Of a DNA stretch of 64,000 nucleotides, positions 62,372-64,000 are shown one piece after another. The stretch is from the NCBI GenBank assembly GCA_000231825.2, contig JH720387.1, forward strand, positions 186,001-250,000. Direction: 5' to 3'. Below the pieces are notes generated by a model. That model had not been told where the DNA came from. It was given only the letters and a program-made list of their open reading frames with translations, and did no database searches. Source of the DNA: Tetrahymena elliotti 4EA. Taxonomy: Eukaryota > Ciliophora > Oligohymenophorea > Hymenostomatida > Tetrahymenidae. The position numbers and the translations under genes are program-made. Numbering within the stretch: the first letter of the stretch is position 1; every line of letters starts with the position of its first letter.

Positions 62372-62750
62372 TTTATGAAAATTATAAGAAAACTTAATCT
62401 AATTTATTTTAATTATTTGTTGTAGCTTTTCTAATCAAACAAATTTTTTTCTTTTATTTGTCTGCATTTTCAAATAATTTACATGACAAAATATTTTCTT
62501 GTGATAATTTGAGTAATTGTGATATTTTTTCATCTAACTTTTAAAAACAAAAATTTATTGATAAATTAAAAAAAAATGAAAGTATTTAAATTTGAAATTA
62601 ACCTCTTAAAAATAAATGAAGAAAAGTTATCTAATTATTTAAAAAGGGCAAGTACCTTAAATTATTGTGATAGTTTTTAACAATCTTTTATAAATGATTG
62701 GACATGTAAATGGATACTTTTTCTAATTTATTTACTAAAAAAATAAGTTT
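62372..62750. other. AT-rich intergenic region between convergent genes
   Basis: No gene seen. Confidence 0.6.
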
Positions 62751-64000
62751 TCAGTAAAATGAAGCTCTCATATATTGATTTTCAAAACGCTAAGCATTTT
62801 ACTATCCTTAGTAATGATTATAATTTTGAGGAGAGTTAATTCCTGAAGATCTGTTCATATCAATTTAAGATTATTCTTCAACTACTCTAGAATCTTCATA
62901 AACATAATTTTGAGCTGCAGCTTATTTGGCCATTTAATTTTTGACTATTCTGTATATGATATAAATCAAAATTAGACCCACAAATGCACTAAAACCTACA
63001 ACCAAACCTATCATAAGTCCTTTTGAGTTTTATTCTGTTACATCTGTTTTACATTAACCATCATTTGTTAATATAAATCCATCTCTACATTGAGTACATT
63101 AATTCTAACTAGGACCATTACATTATAAACAAGAAGAGTTGCAATTTTGGCAAGATGTAACTGCATCATATGTACCACCTAAGCAAACGCATTTACCATT
63201 AACTAACTGTCTTAAGGAGTCTATACATCCTATACAATTATAGTTAGAATCACATGAAGAACATAATGCTGAACATATTCCAGTTGAACTTGTTTATTTT
63301 ATACAAACACCTGACTGATTTAAATATCCGCTTGCACATTAAGTACACTAAGCATTTGTAGGTCCAGCACAAGTTAAGCAACTAATATCACATGATTTAC
63401 ATATGAAATTAATTTTATCTTCATAAGCATTGGATGGGCAGATGCAATTATTTAATTAATCTCTAATGTAACTATCTCTACAAATCACACAATTTGAAGC
63501 TAATCCTCCAGAACATTTCTTACAAGAGCGATGACAACCTTAAAAAATTTATTTATTAACAAGTATTAAAAAACAAAAATCAAATGTAGAATGTTAATTT
63601 TTAATAAGTGTTTTTATGTTTTTTTCTTTTAATTAAGAATCTTTTATTATTAAATTTTTGATCATAAAAATATTATAAGTTTCAGCTTGGATTTAATTTA
63701 AAATTTACTTGGACATTGTTAGGATACATAATCTTCATAAGTGTAATCAGGACAAATACAATCATTTAGAGTTGAGATAAACACTCTATTACCTCTACAG
63801 CTTAAGCATGTATCTGAAGTAGTTTAGCAAGTAGCACATTACCATTAGCATACATCACATTACTTGGTGTTAGCTATTTCATAGAATCCTGCACTACAAG
63901 GGCATGATGGCTATGAAATTCTATTTGCTGCACAAACTGTACAGTTAGTAGAAGTGCCTGTACACTAAGCACATCTTGGGTCACATGCTTTTATCATTTA
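62751..64000 (-). CDS. Furin-like Cys-rich type I membrane protein, 3' part (5' end outside window)
   Basis: Two exons are visible: 64000-63709 (continues beyond the window) and 63538-62751, with a 170-nt intron (GTAAAT...TTAAG, phase 1). The visible 360 residues are a chain of Cys-rich repeats of furin/growth-factor-receptor type (CDPRCAQCTGTSTNC, CKSCDISCLTCAGPTNAQC, CNSSCLQCNGPSQNQC), each with CxxC pairs and GF/GY turns. Then comes one membrane segment (GLMIGLVVGFSAFVGLILIY) and an 80-residue cytoplasmic tail rich in Gln/Asn/Ser. Ciliates have very large families of such surface proteins; no kinase or known signalling domain is present here. A cell-surface sensing or adhesion role is inferred from the family only. 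Confidence 0.88.

Noticed and set aside
1..64000. tRNA, rRNA, CRISPR arrays, intact transposons or telomeric ends
   Set aside because: No GC-rich cloverleaf-like cluster, no spaced repeats, no transposase-like frame and no CCCCAA tandem array were found; a tRNA or small RNA scan by program could still reveal something small.

Overview
The window reads as a gene-containing stretch of a ciliate macronuclear-type genome, most like Tetrahymena or a close oligohymenophorean. The DNA is extremely AT-rich. Every convincing gene uses TAA and TAG as glutamine codons and stops only at TGA. Introns are short (mostly 47-235 nt), begin GTAA/GTAW and end in an A/T-rich tract plus TAG or AAG. Read with the standard code almost every gene appears shattered; read with the ciliate code long proteins appear. 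All gene models below were built by hand from reading frame, splice-site phase and protein similarity.

Layout. 0-4 kb: three minus-strand genes (an edge-truncated coiled-coil protein, RNase H2 subunit C, and a Gln/Asn/Ser-rich protein with an 11-residue repeat). 5.8-12.2 kb: two plus-strand genes (a 1080-residue coiled-coil protein with a 1.2 kb intron, and a small PH-like protein). 12.2-18.6 kb: mostly an AT desert with one doubtful ORF and a striking 16-bp palindrome. 18.7-20.3 kb: a disordered protein ending in a paired GILK/RVxF-type PP1 docking signature. 23.7-25.6 kb: a sugar porter. 30.2-42.1 kb: a MAN1/Src1-type inner nuclear membrane protein, an SCP2-domain protein, a MORN/IQ protein, a VPS9-domain protein and MPDU1. 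43-46.6 kb: a leucine-rich-repeat relic and an ACAD11-type acyl-CoA dehydrogenase fused to an APH-like kinase domain. 47.4-50.6 kb: condensin subunit CAP-H. 51.4-56.6 kb: the PUS7 pseudouridine synthase, a frame-broken cadherin-like membrane protein, and a selenoprotein-W-like thiol protein in which the usual Sec position is Cys. 57.1-64 kb: a CS+TPR dynein-assembly-factor-like protein, a protein with two cyclic-nucleotide-binding domains, and the 3' part of a furin-like Cys-rich surface receptor.

There is no operon logic. The genes are ordinary eukaryotic housekeeping, membrane and cilia-related functions interspersed with 1-5 kb AT deserts. Some functions converge: chromosome/nuclear (CAP-H, MAN1-like, RNase H2C), lipid or peroxisome-like (SCP2, ACAD11, both ending in -PKL), and membrane traffic/cortex (VPS9, MORN/IQ). 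No CRISPR, rRNA, convincing tRNA or intact transposon was seen. The best candidates for something new are the cadherin-like locus whose frame is displaced four times in the same direction, the PP1-docking protein, the shared -PKL C-termini, and the VPS9 protein that seems to lack catalytic residues.
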